64,000 nt of DNA, taken from Macrostomum hystrix. Taxonomy: Eukaryota > Platyhelminthes > Macrostomidae. The DNA is taken from positions 7,528,001 to 7,592,000 of the forward strand of contig CATNEN010000003.1 in the NCBI GenBank assembly GCA_950097015.1, read 5' to 3'. Both the position numbers and the translations under genes were made by a program. Position 1 is the first letter of the stretch. Every line of letters starts with the position of its first letter. The notes beneath the pieces were generated by a model. It did no database searches. It was not told the origin of the DNA and saw nothing but the letters and a program-made list of their open reading frames with translations. Shown in pieces: positions 47,401 through 59,100 of this stretch.

Positions 47401-50400
47401 AAATAATAGAAATAAGTAATCATAATCATAACTTTAGCTTTAGCTACTTTTGCTTAATTTAGCTTACTTTAACGAAATATCTGTAGCAGAAACATTGTCC
47501 GACAAAATTTAATAGAAGCTACAAAAGCAATAAAAAAACTCGTTGAAACCGCCACCAAATTATGTGTTGAAAGCTTAATGTAGCCACAGCAAATTTTAAA
47601 ACACTTAAAACACTTTAAACACTTTAAACATTGTACGAAATTTGTGTACCACGTTCGATGTGTACCCTTAGTTGATGCTACAGCCTGGAAATGATATCGA
47701 AATTAAATAAGTAATATAAGAATTATCTCGTTGAAAAAATATTAACTTTGAGTTTTTAATCAATAGAAGCTGTGGTGTATTGAAGGTAAGATAATAAGGT
47801 AAAATTCTCAAACAAATAGGCAAAGCCAGGACTTCTTTGTAGTGTGCAAATCCTCCATGGATTTGACTATGCTGGGAAGGGGTACACTACCATGGATTTG
47901 GGAAGGGGTACACCACCATGGATTTTGGCAGAGTACAACACTATGGATTTGGGAAGGGGTACACAACCATCGATTTGGAAAGGGGTACACCACCATGGAT
48001 TTGACGTTGCCTAAATGGATTTGAAGAGGGGTACAAAAGGTTACACCACCATGGATTTTGGCAGGGGTACAACACCATGGATTTAGGAAGGGGTACACCA
48101 CTATGGGTTTAGGAAGGCGTACACCACCATGAATATAGGAAGGGGTACACCACTATGGATTTAGGAAGGCGTACACCACCATGGATTTAGGAAGGGGTAC
48201 ACCACCATGGATTTGGGAAGGGGTACACCACCATGGATTTGGGAAGGGGTACACCAACATGTATTTGTGGTATACGCCACTCCAAATTTAGGAGGTATAC
48301 ATCATCTGATTGGTGGGCGCGACCCTCTTGTCCCCTTCGGGACTACCACTGGGAAAGGAATAGAATATGATAATACAAGAACGCGTTTTTGCAAAGTTGC
48401 AAAGTTATTATATTTCAGTAAACAACTTGGTTCACATCAAGTTGAACGCCTAGATTTTACGTGAAATATTTCTCGACAAAAATCCCAAACTACCCTGAGA
48501 CTTTACCGGCCATCCCACACTGCGTACTCACACAACAAAGAGGGAAGGTCTTCCGGTTCTGTGGATTTTGTTAATCTTGAATTAGGAGATGCATTTGAGC
48601 ATTTTTCAGACTCAACTAAGCTCAACTATATTAAGTCCATTGTAGTCGGTTGAACAAGACTGTGAGTCTTCATTGTCAGCCAATTGAATTCAATAGTTAG
48701 TGAGCTGTGTGGGTTGCTTTCAGATCTGCTCTCTTGCTTTCTGCAGCAGCTAGGCAAAAAACTACACTGCCTGAGTTAGCTGGTACATATTATAGTCCTT
48801 CTATTTCTATTTCTGACTCTTTCACCTGACCAGATGAAATCTGCTTAGATACGCAAAGTAAGGATGAGGCTCATCCACTCAGACCACTCCTTAACTCTCT
48901 GACTATAGTTGTCATTGTAAAATTCTCGTTTAAGAGTATGTTCCTGGCCCAACAACTAACTAACAAATTAATCAATAACAGGACCAGTGCTATGAGATTT
49001 CCTGGAACAGCTATCCGTTTTTTATACCGGCGATTGCAACTTCCTAACTCTTTTATGAGGATTGAAAATGTTTGCAGCAACCTCAGAACAAAAATTACTC
49101 TTATTTTACAGCGTTTTTCCATTTCCTATCTTAGTTCCTGTTTCTCATTCTTTCTATTAAATTGTCACTGCAAACAACTGGACCGCATCGTTGTGTTTCA
49201 ACATTAAAACTGGACCGCATCATTGTGTTTCAATATTGAAACTGGACCGCATCATTGTGTTTCAATATTGAAACTGGACCGCATCATTGTGTTTCAGCAT
49301 TAAAACTGGACTGCATCGTTGTGTTTCAATATTGAAACTGGACAGCATCATTGTGTTTCAACATTGAAACTGGACCGCATCATTGTGTTCAGCATTGAAA
49401 CTGGACCGCATCATTGTGTTTCAATATTGAAACTGGACCGCATCATTGTGTTTCAATATTGAAACTGGACCGCATCATTGTGTTCAGCATTGAAACTGGA
49501 CCGCATCATTGTGTTTCAGCATTGAAACTGGACTGCATCGTTGTGTTTCAATATTGAAACTGGACCGCATCATTGTGTTTCAGCATTGAAACTGGACCGC
49601 ATCATTGTGTTTCAGCATTGAAACTGGACTGCATCGTTGTGTTTCAATATTGAAACTGGACCGCATCATTGTGTTTCAATATTGAAACTGGACCGCATCA
49701 TTGTGTTTCAATATTGAAACTGGATCGCATCGTTGTTTTTCGTTGTTTAAACCGACGTATCATTAGTGTTGAAATTTAAATTGGACCACAAAAAAAATTA
49801 TTCTGCACAGCGATAACTTACCTCCAAAACGATTGGCCTTAGCTTACGATCTACAAGAATGTCAAAACCCAGGATTTCGAAGCACGCCGAGCCTTTCACA
49901 TGGTTCGGGAAGCACGATCGATAATTGTGTTTTAGTACGCTGTGAGCCGAGATGATTGTCTTAATTATGACGTCGTCAATATCCGACCAAAGCTTGGCAA
50001 CGTCGTAGTTGTTGCTCAGCAACCAGCGATTAATTGTGGATATTCGCCTGTAGAATTGAAGAGTCTAAGTTTCAATGTGAAGCCAGTGAGAAATAATGTA
50101 CTTTTAGAGCTGTAACTAACCGTTTAGTCCCGCCCTCTTCGTCGTTTCTGACAAAGTCCTTGCGATTCTTCTGCACCGCGTAGTTAGTTAAATGCATGTA
50201 GACATTCTCCTGGGTGAAAATAATGATAGTTTGAGATAAGCATAATTCCGTTAGGCTTCATATTAGTTGGTATGATCTGGCGAAAATGAGTTTTAGCATT
50301 TATGTAGCAAGCTTTGTGCTCTATGAACGACCCACTCCGACCCGTAACATTCCCCCTCATAGGGTTGTTAAGTGCTATGGCGTAAATAATTAATGTTATT

Positions 50401-53400
50401 TTTTGGAGTGGCATTAACTATAGCTGGGTGAGAATTCCTTGAGTACGGTATAATTTTACTTTCTACCAGAACTCGACTCTATTCAGGTCCTTCAGATACG
50501 ATTCAGCCACTTCTTCAGGGATTTTTCAGGCCTCATTTCAGACACGATTCAGCCATTTCTTCAGGGATTTTTCAGGCCTCATTTCAGACACGATTCAGCC
50601 ACTTCTTCAGGGATTTTTCAGGCCTCATTTCAGACACGATTCAGCCACTTCTTCAGGGATTTTTCAGGCCTCATTTCAGACACGATTCAGCCACTTCTTC
50701 AGGGATTTTTCAGGCCTCATTTCAGACACGATTCAGCCACTTCTTCAGGGATTATTCAGGCCTTCCTTCAGAGACGATTCAGCCACTTCTTCAGGGATTA
50801 TTCAGGCCTTCCTTCAGATACGACTGAGCCACTTCTTCAGGGATTATTCAGGCCTTCCTTCAGACACGATTCAGCCACTTCTTCAGGGATTATTCAGGCC
50901 TTCCTTCAGACACGATTCAGCCACTTCTTCAGGGATTATTCAGGCCTCCTTTCAGACACGATTCAGCCACTTCTTCAGGGATTATTCAGGCCTTCCTTCA
51001 GATACGACTGAGCCACTTCTTCAGGGATTATTCAGGCCTCCCTTCAGACACGATTCAGCCACTTCTTCAGGGATTATTCAGGCCTTCCTTCAGATACGAC
51101 TGAGCCACTTCTTCAGGGATTATTCAGGCCTCCCTTCAGACACGATTCAGCCACTTCTTCAGGGATTATTCAGGCCTCCCTTCAGAGACGATTCAGCCAC
51201 TTCTTCAGGGATTATTCAGGCCTCTCTTCAGACACGATTCAGCCACTTCTTCAGGGATTATTCAGGCCTTCCTTCAGATACGACTGAGCCACTTCTTCAG
51301 GGATTATTCAGGCCTCCCTTCAGACACGATTCAGCCACTTCTTCAGGGATTATTCAGGCCTCCCTTCAGACACGATTCAGCCACTTCTTCAGGGATTATT
51401 CAGGCCTCCCTTCAGAGACGATTCAGCCACTTCTTCAGGGATTTTTCAGGCCTCCCTTCAGACACGATTCAGCCACTTCTTCAGGGATTATTCAGGCCTT
51501 CCTTCAGACACGATTCAGCCACTTCTTCAGGGATTATTCAGGCCTTCCTTCAGATACGACTGAGCCACTTCTTCAGGGATTTTTCAGGCCTCTCTTCAGA
51601 CACGATTCAGCCACTTCTTCAGGGATTATTCAGGCCTTCCTTCAGAGACGATTCAGCCACTTCTTCAGGGATTATTCAGGCCTCCCTTCAGACACGATTC
51701 AGCCACTTCTTCAGGGATTATTCAGGCCTCCTTTCAGACACGATTCAGCCACTTCTTCAAGGATTATTCAGACCTTCCTTCAGATACGACTGAGCCACTT
51801 CTTCAGGGATTTTTCAGGCCTCTCTTCAGACACGATTCAGCCACTTCTTCAGGGATTATTCAGGCCTTCCTTCAGATACGACTGAGCCACTTCTTCAGGG
51901 ATTTTTCAGGCCTCTCTTCAGACACGATTCAGCCACTTCTTCAGGGATTATTCAGGCCTTCCTTCAGATACGACTGAGCCACTTCTTCAGGGATTATTCA
52001 GGCCTTCCTTCAGATACGATTCAGCCACTTCCTCAGGCAATATTCAGACGTTCCGTCAGAGTCGGGTCTTTCTTACTTTTCATTCTGTGAATCGCCCTAA
52101 ATACATAAAAACTAGAAACAAGCCAGTTTTGTAGTCAGAATTAAAATCTCACCAGGTTGCCAGTGGTCGGGTCCTTATACTTGACAGTCGTAAAGCGTGC
52201 CAAGCCTTCTTTGAATACGAAGATTTTCAGCGGATCGCAGCTAGTGACGAGAACATAGATTCTCAAATCGAATTTGTAGCCGTCAATCAATAGTGGCTGC
52301 GGGGGGAGTTGTGTCGTCAAGACAGAGAGCACAGACGCACGCAGATAAGGTACACAGGTGTGTACATCTGCCCTGACTTTCTCATGATCAGGCAGTGTAC
52401 ACTCTAACTGTTCCCAGGGGCGTTGGTCCTCAATCCCTCTCCAACTAATGCTCTGAAATGATAAGCTTTCGAATATCAGATAAATTTCAGCTCACCTTTG
52501 ACACGTAGAGCTGGCACACCTGATTATCCCCTGGCTTAATATCCTTGGGATTTCTGGTGAACCAGATACCTTTGCCCTGACAGCCGGCGTCAGGTTTAAC
52601 AATGTAGGTCCGGTGTTTCTTGTTAGCTCTGGCGTAGGCTTGGAAGTCTCCGAAGCTAATGCAGTTTTTAGAATTAGTGGGACAAGTATGGATTTGGGAT
52701 ATTTTATTCGGGAACGAAGTCAACACATGATTTAAGAAAATAAACCTGCTATGAAAGCTAGATGCAAATTTTTTGGGAATATGTAGAATCTTAGACTTTA
52801 TGACGAAGATCTGTGACTAGGAAATTTCTATTTAAATCAGAAATGAGGATTTCTTATTGGGATGAGTAATGAGGATTTAATTCGAATCAGTGATGAGGAT
52901 TTAATTGGGATCAGTGATGAGGATTTAATTGGGATCAGTGATGAGGATTTAATTCGAATCAGTGATGAGGATTTATTTGGGATCAGTGATGAGGATTTAA
53001 TTCGAATCAGTGATGAGGATTTAATTGTGATCAGTGATGAGGATTTAATTGGGATCAGTGATGAGGATTTAATTGGGATCAATGATGAGGATTTAATTGG
53101 GATCAATGATGAGGATTAATTGTGATCAGTGATGAGGATCTAATTGTGATCAGTGATGAGGATTTAATTGGGATCAGTGATGAGGATTTAATTGGGATCA
53201 GTGATGAGGATTAGGAACTTACTCTGCCGGTAGCACCCATGTTCTGGGAGCGAAGCTGTACTCCTTGGGGAAGAGCTTCCGCATGCGACCGAGGTTTCGG
53301 CCGAGGCAGTCCTTGCGGCAGATTTCACTCATTCCAGGAAAATGATTGATTTTCTGCAGTTAAAAACCAAGATTAAGAAAAAAAATAGTTTTCGCAAAAA

Positions 53401-54792
53401 GGGCTGTGGGGCTAGCAAGAAGGAATTTCTGCCGATTCTACTGACCCTTGTGTACCTCCATCCCGACTTTCTAATGGTGTAAATTGCATGGCTGCGTCAC
53501 TAATGAATTCGGGCCCAAAGCTCAGCGACTCAGCCCCTAACTTTAGAATTATGAGCAAAAAAAATCACCTGATATTTCTTCATTGAGCAGGCTCGATCCA
53601 CGGACACATATGTGTCGGTCCAGAACACGTTCCACTCATCGTCTTCATCAACTTCCTTCAAGCCGAATTTGTGGGCCGCCTTTTGAACTGAGGTGAAAAA
53701 CAGTCACGAGAATAATTAGTTATTACATATCTGTGGCACATCATTTGTTGACACTAGACCCGCAGCCAGCGTGGAGACAATTCTGCCCATTTCCCTGACT
53801 CCTGAGCACACAGATACCGTACGCAGGCACACGCTTACACTGTTGTGTACATCTGCCCTGAATTTCTCATCGTCGGGCAGTGTACACTCTCACTGTGCGT
53901 TGGAGGTTGGCCCTCAAGGGCGTGAATTGCACGACAAACTCCTAAATCCTTCTATCCGCGACTGCATCCCAAATAAATGTGGCCTCGCCGCGGGATCAAG
54001 CTCAGGGACCTAGTTGGTGCGAAAGGCAAGCGCGTTAACCGCTCTGCCACTCACCCTCTTTGGCGTAGAGAAACTGGACAAAGAATATCATTAGATCACA
54101 AAACTCACCGACTTCATATTTACAGCTAGTCAGGCAGATAGCATAGCTTCTGCAAAGGGTAAACATTATATATGTGATTTCTCCTGCTCAATGATCTTAA
54201 AATGAATGCTCGAATAGACTGCTCACTTCTTCTTTTTCTTTTTCTTTCGTACAAGCGGCACCAACGGCTGAGAAGTTTCGGCGATCGATCTGTTCTGTTG
54301 CTGCTGCTCAGAAGTATTCGTTGTCATGGCAACCGACTGGGGCGCTGGTCGCAGCTCCGGTAGAGTGGAAATTGCGGGCCGCAATTCAGCCGCTCGCTCT
54401 GCGGCTCGCTGACTGATTGACGGCTTGGCCTGTCGCACCAGCTTGAAGTCCTCATCATCGTTGCCAGAGTCGTCGCCAAGTTCGTCTTCCTCTTCATCGT
54501 CTTCTTCGTCCTCCTCTTCTCCGTTATCGTCGTAGTCGTCGTCGAAGCCACCGAAAAATCCTTGGCTGATCAGCCGATCGCTGGTCGGATCATCTTCCAG
54601 TGTTAGTTCACCAGTAGGGGCAAGACCAGGTCTATCGGCTGCGTGATCTTCTAACTCGTCGTCCTCGTCTTCGTAATCGCTACTTGATGGCGTCGACAAT
54701 GAGTTGTCATTTTCATCCAACCGTTGATTGAGACTACCGGAGTTCGGTTGATTCTCTGCTTGGGTCTTGTTTCTAGAACCTGGCGTAATCAT
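43834..54792 (-). CDS. Tubulin polyglutamylase, TTLL6/TTLL13 type
   Basis: Twelve exons join in frame: 54792-54227, 54149-54109, 53687-53569, 53353-53223, 52655-52496, 52296-52153, 50209-50121, 50047-49822, 46662-46481, 45399-44958, 44871-44310, 44210-43834 (1012 aa). TTLL6/13 enzymes lengthen glutamate side chains on tubulin of cilia and other stable microtubules using ATP. Residues 1-187 are an acidic linker (EDEEDDEEEDE) ending in a Lys run. The TTL ATP-grasp core follows: YAICLTSCKYEV, FPGMSEICRKD, KPDAGCQGKGI (306-316), PLLIDGYKFDLRIYVLVTSC (340-359), MHLTNYAV (392-399), ACFEILGFDILVD and EVNHSPSFTTD (492-502). RRIYPS and ETAATKARADCARQQ match the TTLL6/13 microtubule-binding extension. 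The tail is Gln-rich with several CAG-type tracts. Six introns or intron groups are swollen by SINEs and arrays. Confidence 0.94.
44056..44125 (-). repeat. CAG/CTG tract coding poly-Gln in TTLL
   Basis: Imperfect CTG/TTG run on the plus strand coding about 18 Gln. Similar shorter tracts code Gln at about 44364-44402, 44465-44480 and 44531-44553. Confidence 0.9.
45497..45820 (+). mobile_element. SINE family A, near full-length
   Basis: Head GGTGAGTGGCTGAGCAGTTA and AACGCGTTTCCCTCTCGCAC, then CGAGGCCACATTCATTTGAG, GAGAGTGTACACTGCCTGAC, a local duplication of GATGTACACAC, and the tail. In a TTLL intron. Confidence 0.88.
46716..47315. repeat. 53-bp minisatellite containing CCAAT and ATTGG
   Basis: About 11 copies of a 53-bp unit: ACACAGCCAATCACAACTCA, CTGAGGTTCCATTGGTCCAT, TTGACGTATTTAG. 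Two copies share the same variant (CACTAGTCCATCTGACACAT), five units apart, suggesting block duplication. In the large TTLL intron 46663-49821. Confidence 0.95.
47316..47868. other. AT-rich spacer between two arrays
   Basis: Starts with one isolated unit of the downstream 26-bp array (ACACCACCATGGATTTGGGA) fused to the end of the 53-bp array; the rest is ordinary AT-rich intron. Confidence 0.7.
47869..48265. repeat. 26-bp minisatellite in TTLL intron
   Basis: About 14 copies of GGGGTACACCACCATGGATT plus TGGGAA, with variable spacing. Confidence 0.93.
48266..49190. other. TTLL intron sequence without recognised gene
   Basis: Mixed composition. Open frames on both strands at 48871-49207 have low-complexity translations that match nothing I know; a transposon relic is possible. 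Confidence 0.45.
49191..49745. repeat. 32-bp minisatellite in TTLL intron
   Basis: About 17 copies of ACTGGACCGCATCATTGTGT plus TTCAATATTGAA, with 31-bp GTTCAGCATTG variants. The unit itself contains the short palindrome TTCAATATTGAA. Confidence 0.95.
50484..52065. repeat. 46-bp minisatellite in TTLL intron
   Basis: About 34 copies of a 46-bp unit: TTCAGACACGATTCAGCCAC, TTCTTCAGGGATTATTCAGG, CCTTCC. The first six carry ATTTTTC / CCTCATT variants; later ones mix TACGACTGAGCC and CACGATTCAGCC types in recurring blocks. Confidence 0.96.
52315..52440 (-). mobile_element. SINE family A tail fragment
   Basis: AGGTACACAGGTGTGTACATCTGCCCTGACTTTCTC-type segment, then CAGGCAGTGTACACTC; head missing. 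In the TTLL intron next to exon 52153-52296. Confidence 0.75.
52850..53215. repeat. 24-bp minisatellite in TTLL intron
   Basis: About 15 copies of GATGAGGATTTAATTGGGAT plus CAGT. The period is a multiple of three and the unit is stop-free in one frame on each strand (ISDEDLIG on plus, SSSLIPIK on minus), giving open frames of about 85-89 codons that are not genes. Confidence 0.95.
53735..54055 (-). mobile_element. SINE family A, near full-length
   Basis: Minus-strand head GGTGAGTGGCAGAGCGGTTA, AACGCGCTTGCC, CTTGATCCCGCGGCGAGGCC, then the usual body and tail. In a TTLL intron. Confidence 0.88.
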
Positions 54793-56181
54793 GCTTTGGT
54801 TAACAAAACTTTACTATTTGGCATGTCAGGCTGAAAATTTAATACACTTAATTGGTGACATGCCTATCAGGTGAAAGAAGTTAGGAAAAATTTACATAAA
54901 ACCGGCCATTATAAATGGCCTACAATAATATTATTTGCGACATAGATGCACGAACTTTATTTGTGCATTTGTGTGAAATCGCATATAGCAAATGCTTAAT
55001 TGGCTAGAAGTGGACAAAGCATTAAAGAATAATCGTAAAAAATACCCCAAATTTACTACTCTTTTAATGCTTAATGATAAATTGTTATGCTAGAGACTAA
55101 TCTAAGGGCACGAATTTGATTAAAAATCGTGACGATTTAAGTGATTGTCAACAAAGTTAAACAATTTATTTGCTCATTTTTGAAGAAATTGACAAAACTT
55201 TCTTTCATACAAAAATTTACAAAATTTATAAAAACAAGTTTTATACAATTTAATATGTTGCTATCAAACAGACTTACTATATACATGTATGTAGTAGATA
55301 CTAGCTGGAGAAAAAAGATCTGAAAAACAAATTTGCTACAAATTTCTCACTTTTCGCATGATGAGAACATGCCAAATGTCAATTTCATCGCATTATGATT
55401 GCACATTAATTATGTTTTCACGCAATGTTTATCGAATCAATTTTCAACTTTTGTATTTGATCATGATTCATGACCACGTCCACACGTCATGATGTAATCC
55501 ATTGACAGTCGATAATATTTATGTAAATATATAAAAAACAAGTATAAATAATTATCAGAGTAACTAACTGGATTAGGGTTAATTAAAGCCAAGAAATGTT
55601 GAAGTAGGCTGCTATGACTTCGTCTTTTACCAATATATATATATGTATTAGTATTATTTAATTCATGCAGAATTTATTCCATCGTGGTTCTAAATTTTAA
55701 AACATCAAAGTGACTCTTTTTTTAAAAAGCCATTATAAGGTATAATATGCGCTTTAAGTAGTACAACAACAAAAAATGTAACCTAAAAATTATTGTTAGC
55801 TTTAATGGCTAGGTGCGCAAATATAAACAACTTTTTGTTTTACATTTAAAAAATTTCAAACAAACATTCACGTGCCAACTCGTTTTACAGTTTTTACTTT
55901 ATGCGTGTTAAAATAGTAACTCAAGTGGTTGCGAATCTAGTGAGTTTCCAACGTCTCGGAAGGTTGCCAAACAATTTAAATTGTCTGTCTCATTTTTCAA
56001 TAAATAGGGTTTACTTTCGACATACATCGTCGCCTTTATTTCTCACAATTTTAAACCATTTTAGCATTTATGCTAGCTAAGCTAAGCTGTTAGTTGGTTA
56101 GTCCTGTTACTAAGTAACTAGCTAGTAAACTTAATATTACCACTTGGCCCAACTCTAAGCTTGCAAATATTCTAACTAAAA
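54793..56181. other. Divergent promoter region between TTLL and CKS
   Basis: AT-rich 1.4 kb between head-to-head genes. No array, SINE or coding exon seen. It must hold the promoters of both genes. Confidence 0.6.
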
Positions 56182-59100
56182 ATGGCTGTAGCTGACCCAA
56201 AGACAAATATATATTATTCGGAGAAGTATTATGACGATGAGTATGAGTACAGGTAAGACCAAGAGGTGCTTCTGTTCTGTTAAAATGTGCTTTCTAACCT
56301 AATATTTTGGTAACATAACCACATCCTCATGCATTAACATCTAAGTCACCAGTCTCATTTATTATGTATATTGTAATATATATAGCCTCTATGCTGAATT
56401 ATATAGGTTTTAGATGTGTGTGCAATTTCTGATCATTTTACAGCCACATGTATAGAGCTTAGAAACTTTGTCCGCATACGTGCGCAACCTCCCAAATCTT
56501 AGCCAGCCATGCGACTTAGTTTTTGCTCTATTTATGACTTAGTTTGCTCTCATTTACGACTTAGTTTGCTCTCCCTTGCTCATTTTTTCTTTCTCCTTAT
56601 TTCTTTTCTTCACGCCTTCCTTTTTTGTTGCTTGGTCCCCCCTTTGATTTTTTGCACTTGGTCAATTGGTTTTTGCAACTTACCTTGCTTGGCCCTCGTT
56701 TCACTTGGCTGGTTCGGCCGGGTCGGCCAGGGTGTTGCGCATGTATGTTTGTCCAACTTGGAATATTCCGACACTTATACCAACAGTTAATGTGTTATAC
56801 ATTACCTGCCAGAATATATGGACAGTTATTCTGACTGTTATTCTGACTTGAAAGTCAGTTTGTTTAAATACACGCTCAGATAGTTATTCCGACTTGAAAT
56901 TGCATGCATATATCTAATAAGCTCTCAGACAGTTATTCCAACTCGAATTTAACTGTCAGAATTTTCTGACGCAAAAGTATCTTTGTTTAAATACACACTC
57001 AGACAGTTATTCCAACTCAAATTTAACATGCATTTGGAAAATTGCGACAGTTAAATTTGAGTCAGAATAATTGTCTAAGAATGTATTTAAAGAAACTGAC
57101 TTTTGAGTCAGAATAAGTGTCAAAATATTCTGAGTTGGACAAAGTTTCTAAGCTCATGTATAGGCCTATCCATTGTGGACACCTTGGTCCTTGAACTATA
57201 AATGTAATACTTAGACAATTGATAGGCCTATTGTCATTATATTTTTGTTTGTCAAATCATAGAGTACTTTTAATTGCCCATAAAAAGAGGCACCCTTAGT
57301 CTGGATCATGCTGTCTATATGCCACAAGAAATTTGGGGTTTCTTGAACTTTTATTACTATAAAATACTTTAGGCCTACACTATAATTAATAGTAATTTTA
57401 ATTAGGTTCCTATGCCTCTTAAAGTTTTATCCTATTTATTATTCTTCCAAGAATTTAATGGTTCCTGGACACTTTGTCATCTGCTTTTTTGTCATCTAGA
57501 TCACAATGTGTCTATGGTCTAGGACTATAAAAGGGTAGATGACCAAGACTTTTAAATATACATGTGCAACCTCCCAAATCTTAGCTGGCCGTGCGACTTA
57601 GTTTTTGCTTTATTTACGACTCAGTTTGCTCTCAGTTGCAACTTAGTTTGTTTCATTGCTCTATTTACAACTTAGTTTGCTCTCATTTGCTCTATTTTTA
57701 TCTCTCCTTTTTCCTCGTCTTCACGCCTTCCTTTTTTGTCCCTTGGTCCCCCCATTGATTTTTTGCACTTGGTTGATTGGTTTTTGCGACTTACCTTGCT
57801 TGGCCCTCGTTTCATCCGGCCAATTTGGCAGGGTCGGCCGGGTGTTGCGCATGTATGCTTGTAAACACTGTCATCTCTATGATTTATAGTAGGGTGCATG
57901 TCCAACCAATGCTAGCAAGCCTATTGTTGTTTAATTGCTGTCTTTATGCTTCACACAAATTTAGAATTTTGAATTTTGAGTTTCATATTGACTAGCTTTA
58001 TAATTTTCTTTGTTATTAATTCATTACTTAGTTTACTTAGATTTCCCTAGTCTGTCTGCAAGTTTACCAACTAACTGTATAGTGTTATAAGAAATGCTTA
58101 TTTTTACAGTATGAATTTAAATTTGATGAGTTTAAATAAATAAATTTAACCATATGTGATTGCCTGGAACTCTTCACAGTTGGCTCGTAGTTTTCTATAT
58201 ACTGTAGGCCCCTATCCACCAGCAACTATTAAGCAAAAAGCAAGTCCAACACTGTAGTTCCTATCAATGGGTGATAAGCTAACCTATCTTAAACTTTAAC
58301 ATTTGCTAATTGGCTAGATTAAAAGGTGTCCAATCTAAAAAATTAAAGACAAAATTGTAAGATGATGAAAAAGCAGATCTGGCAAAGTGTCAGAGCCAAA
58401 ATACCCACCTGCCACCTGAAAACCACTGAGTGATTCCCTAGTCTTGTATGGTGTGGCATTAAACTGTATTACATATGTGTGAACCCATATGTGTGAATCC
58501 ATACAAGTAAACTTACAATTGATCCTAATGTCTGTGTTGAGGATTAATCTTATTTATCATTCTCTTTTGTTAAATTAACAAAGGAGACCTGATTCCCCTT
58601 TGTTAAACATGTATGTTGTATGCAAACTATCTTGAATATTGAATAGTTAAGAAAAGCAAGTCTCATCATTTGTTATTTCTTTATTGTTTCTTACATATCT
58701 AACTAATATTTCTGCAGAGAAAGATATTTTTGTTGCTCACTAAAAGTAATAGCCTAAAAAACCTATGAAAAAATGTTTTTGTTTTTGCTTCGGAAAGGCC
58801 AGTAAATGCCTGCTTGACCCCCAGCTACCAATCTAATGTCTAACCACCCAAGCTATCCAATAAAAGACCATCAGTTATTCCCCCTGACCCATCCCATTTG
58901 TAACATTCTTGCAGTGTGGCACTCTTTGTCCTAGAACATATTATTGATTGTCACTAAGTTAATATTTAAATAATGGTTAAATTGTACACAGAATTAAAAG
59001 TACATTCTTGCCTTTTTATAAATTGTATCTAAGTAGTACCTTCAGTGTTTTAGCTTTATTGTTTCTAGTTGGACATTTTTCATAATAAACTCTAACGAGT

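Noticed and set aside
48871-49207. Open frames on both strands
   Set aside because: Inside a TTLL intron, low-complexity translation, no motif.
52837-53119. Open frames on both strands of a repeat protein
   Set aside because: 24-bp intronic array with period divisible by three; no splice evidence linking it to TTLL exons.
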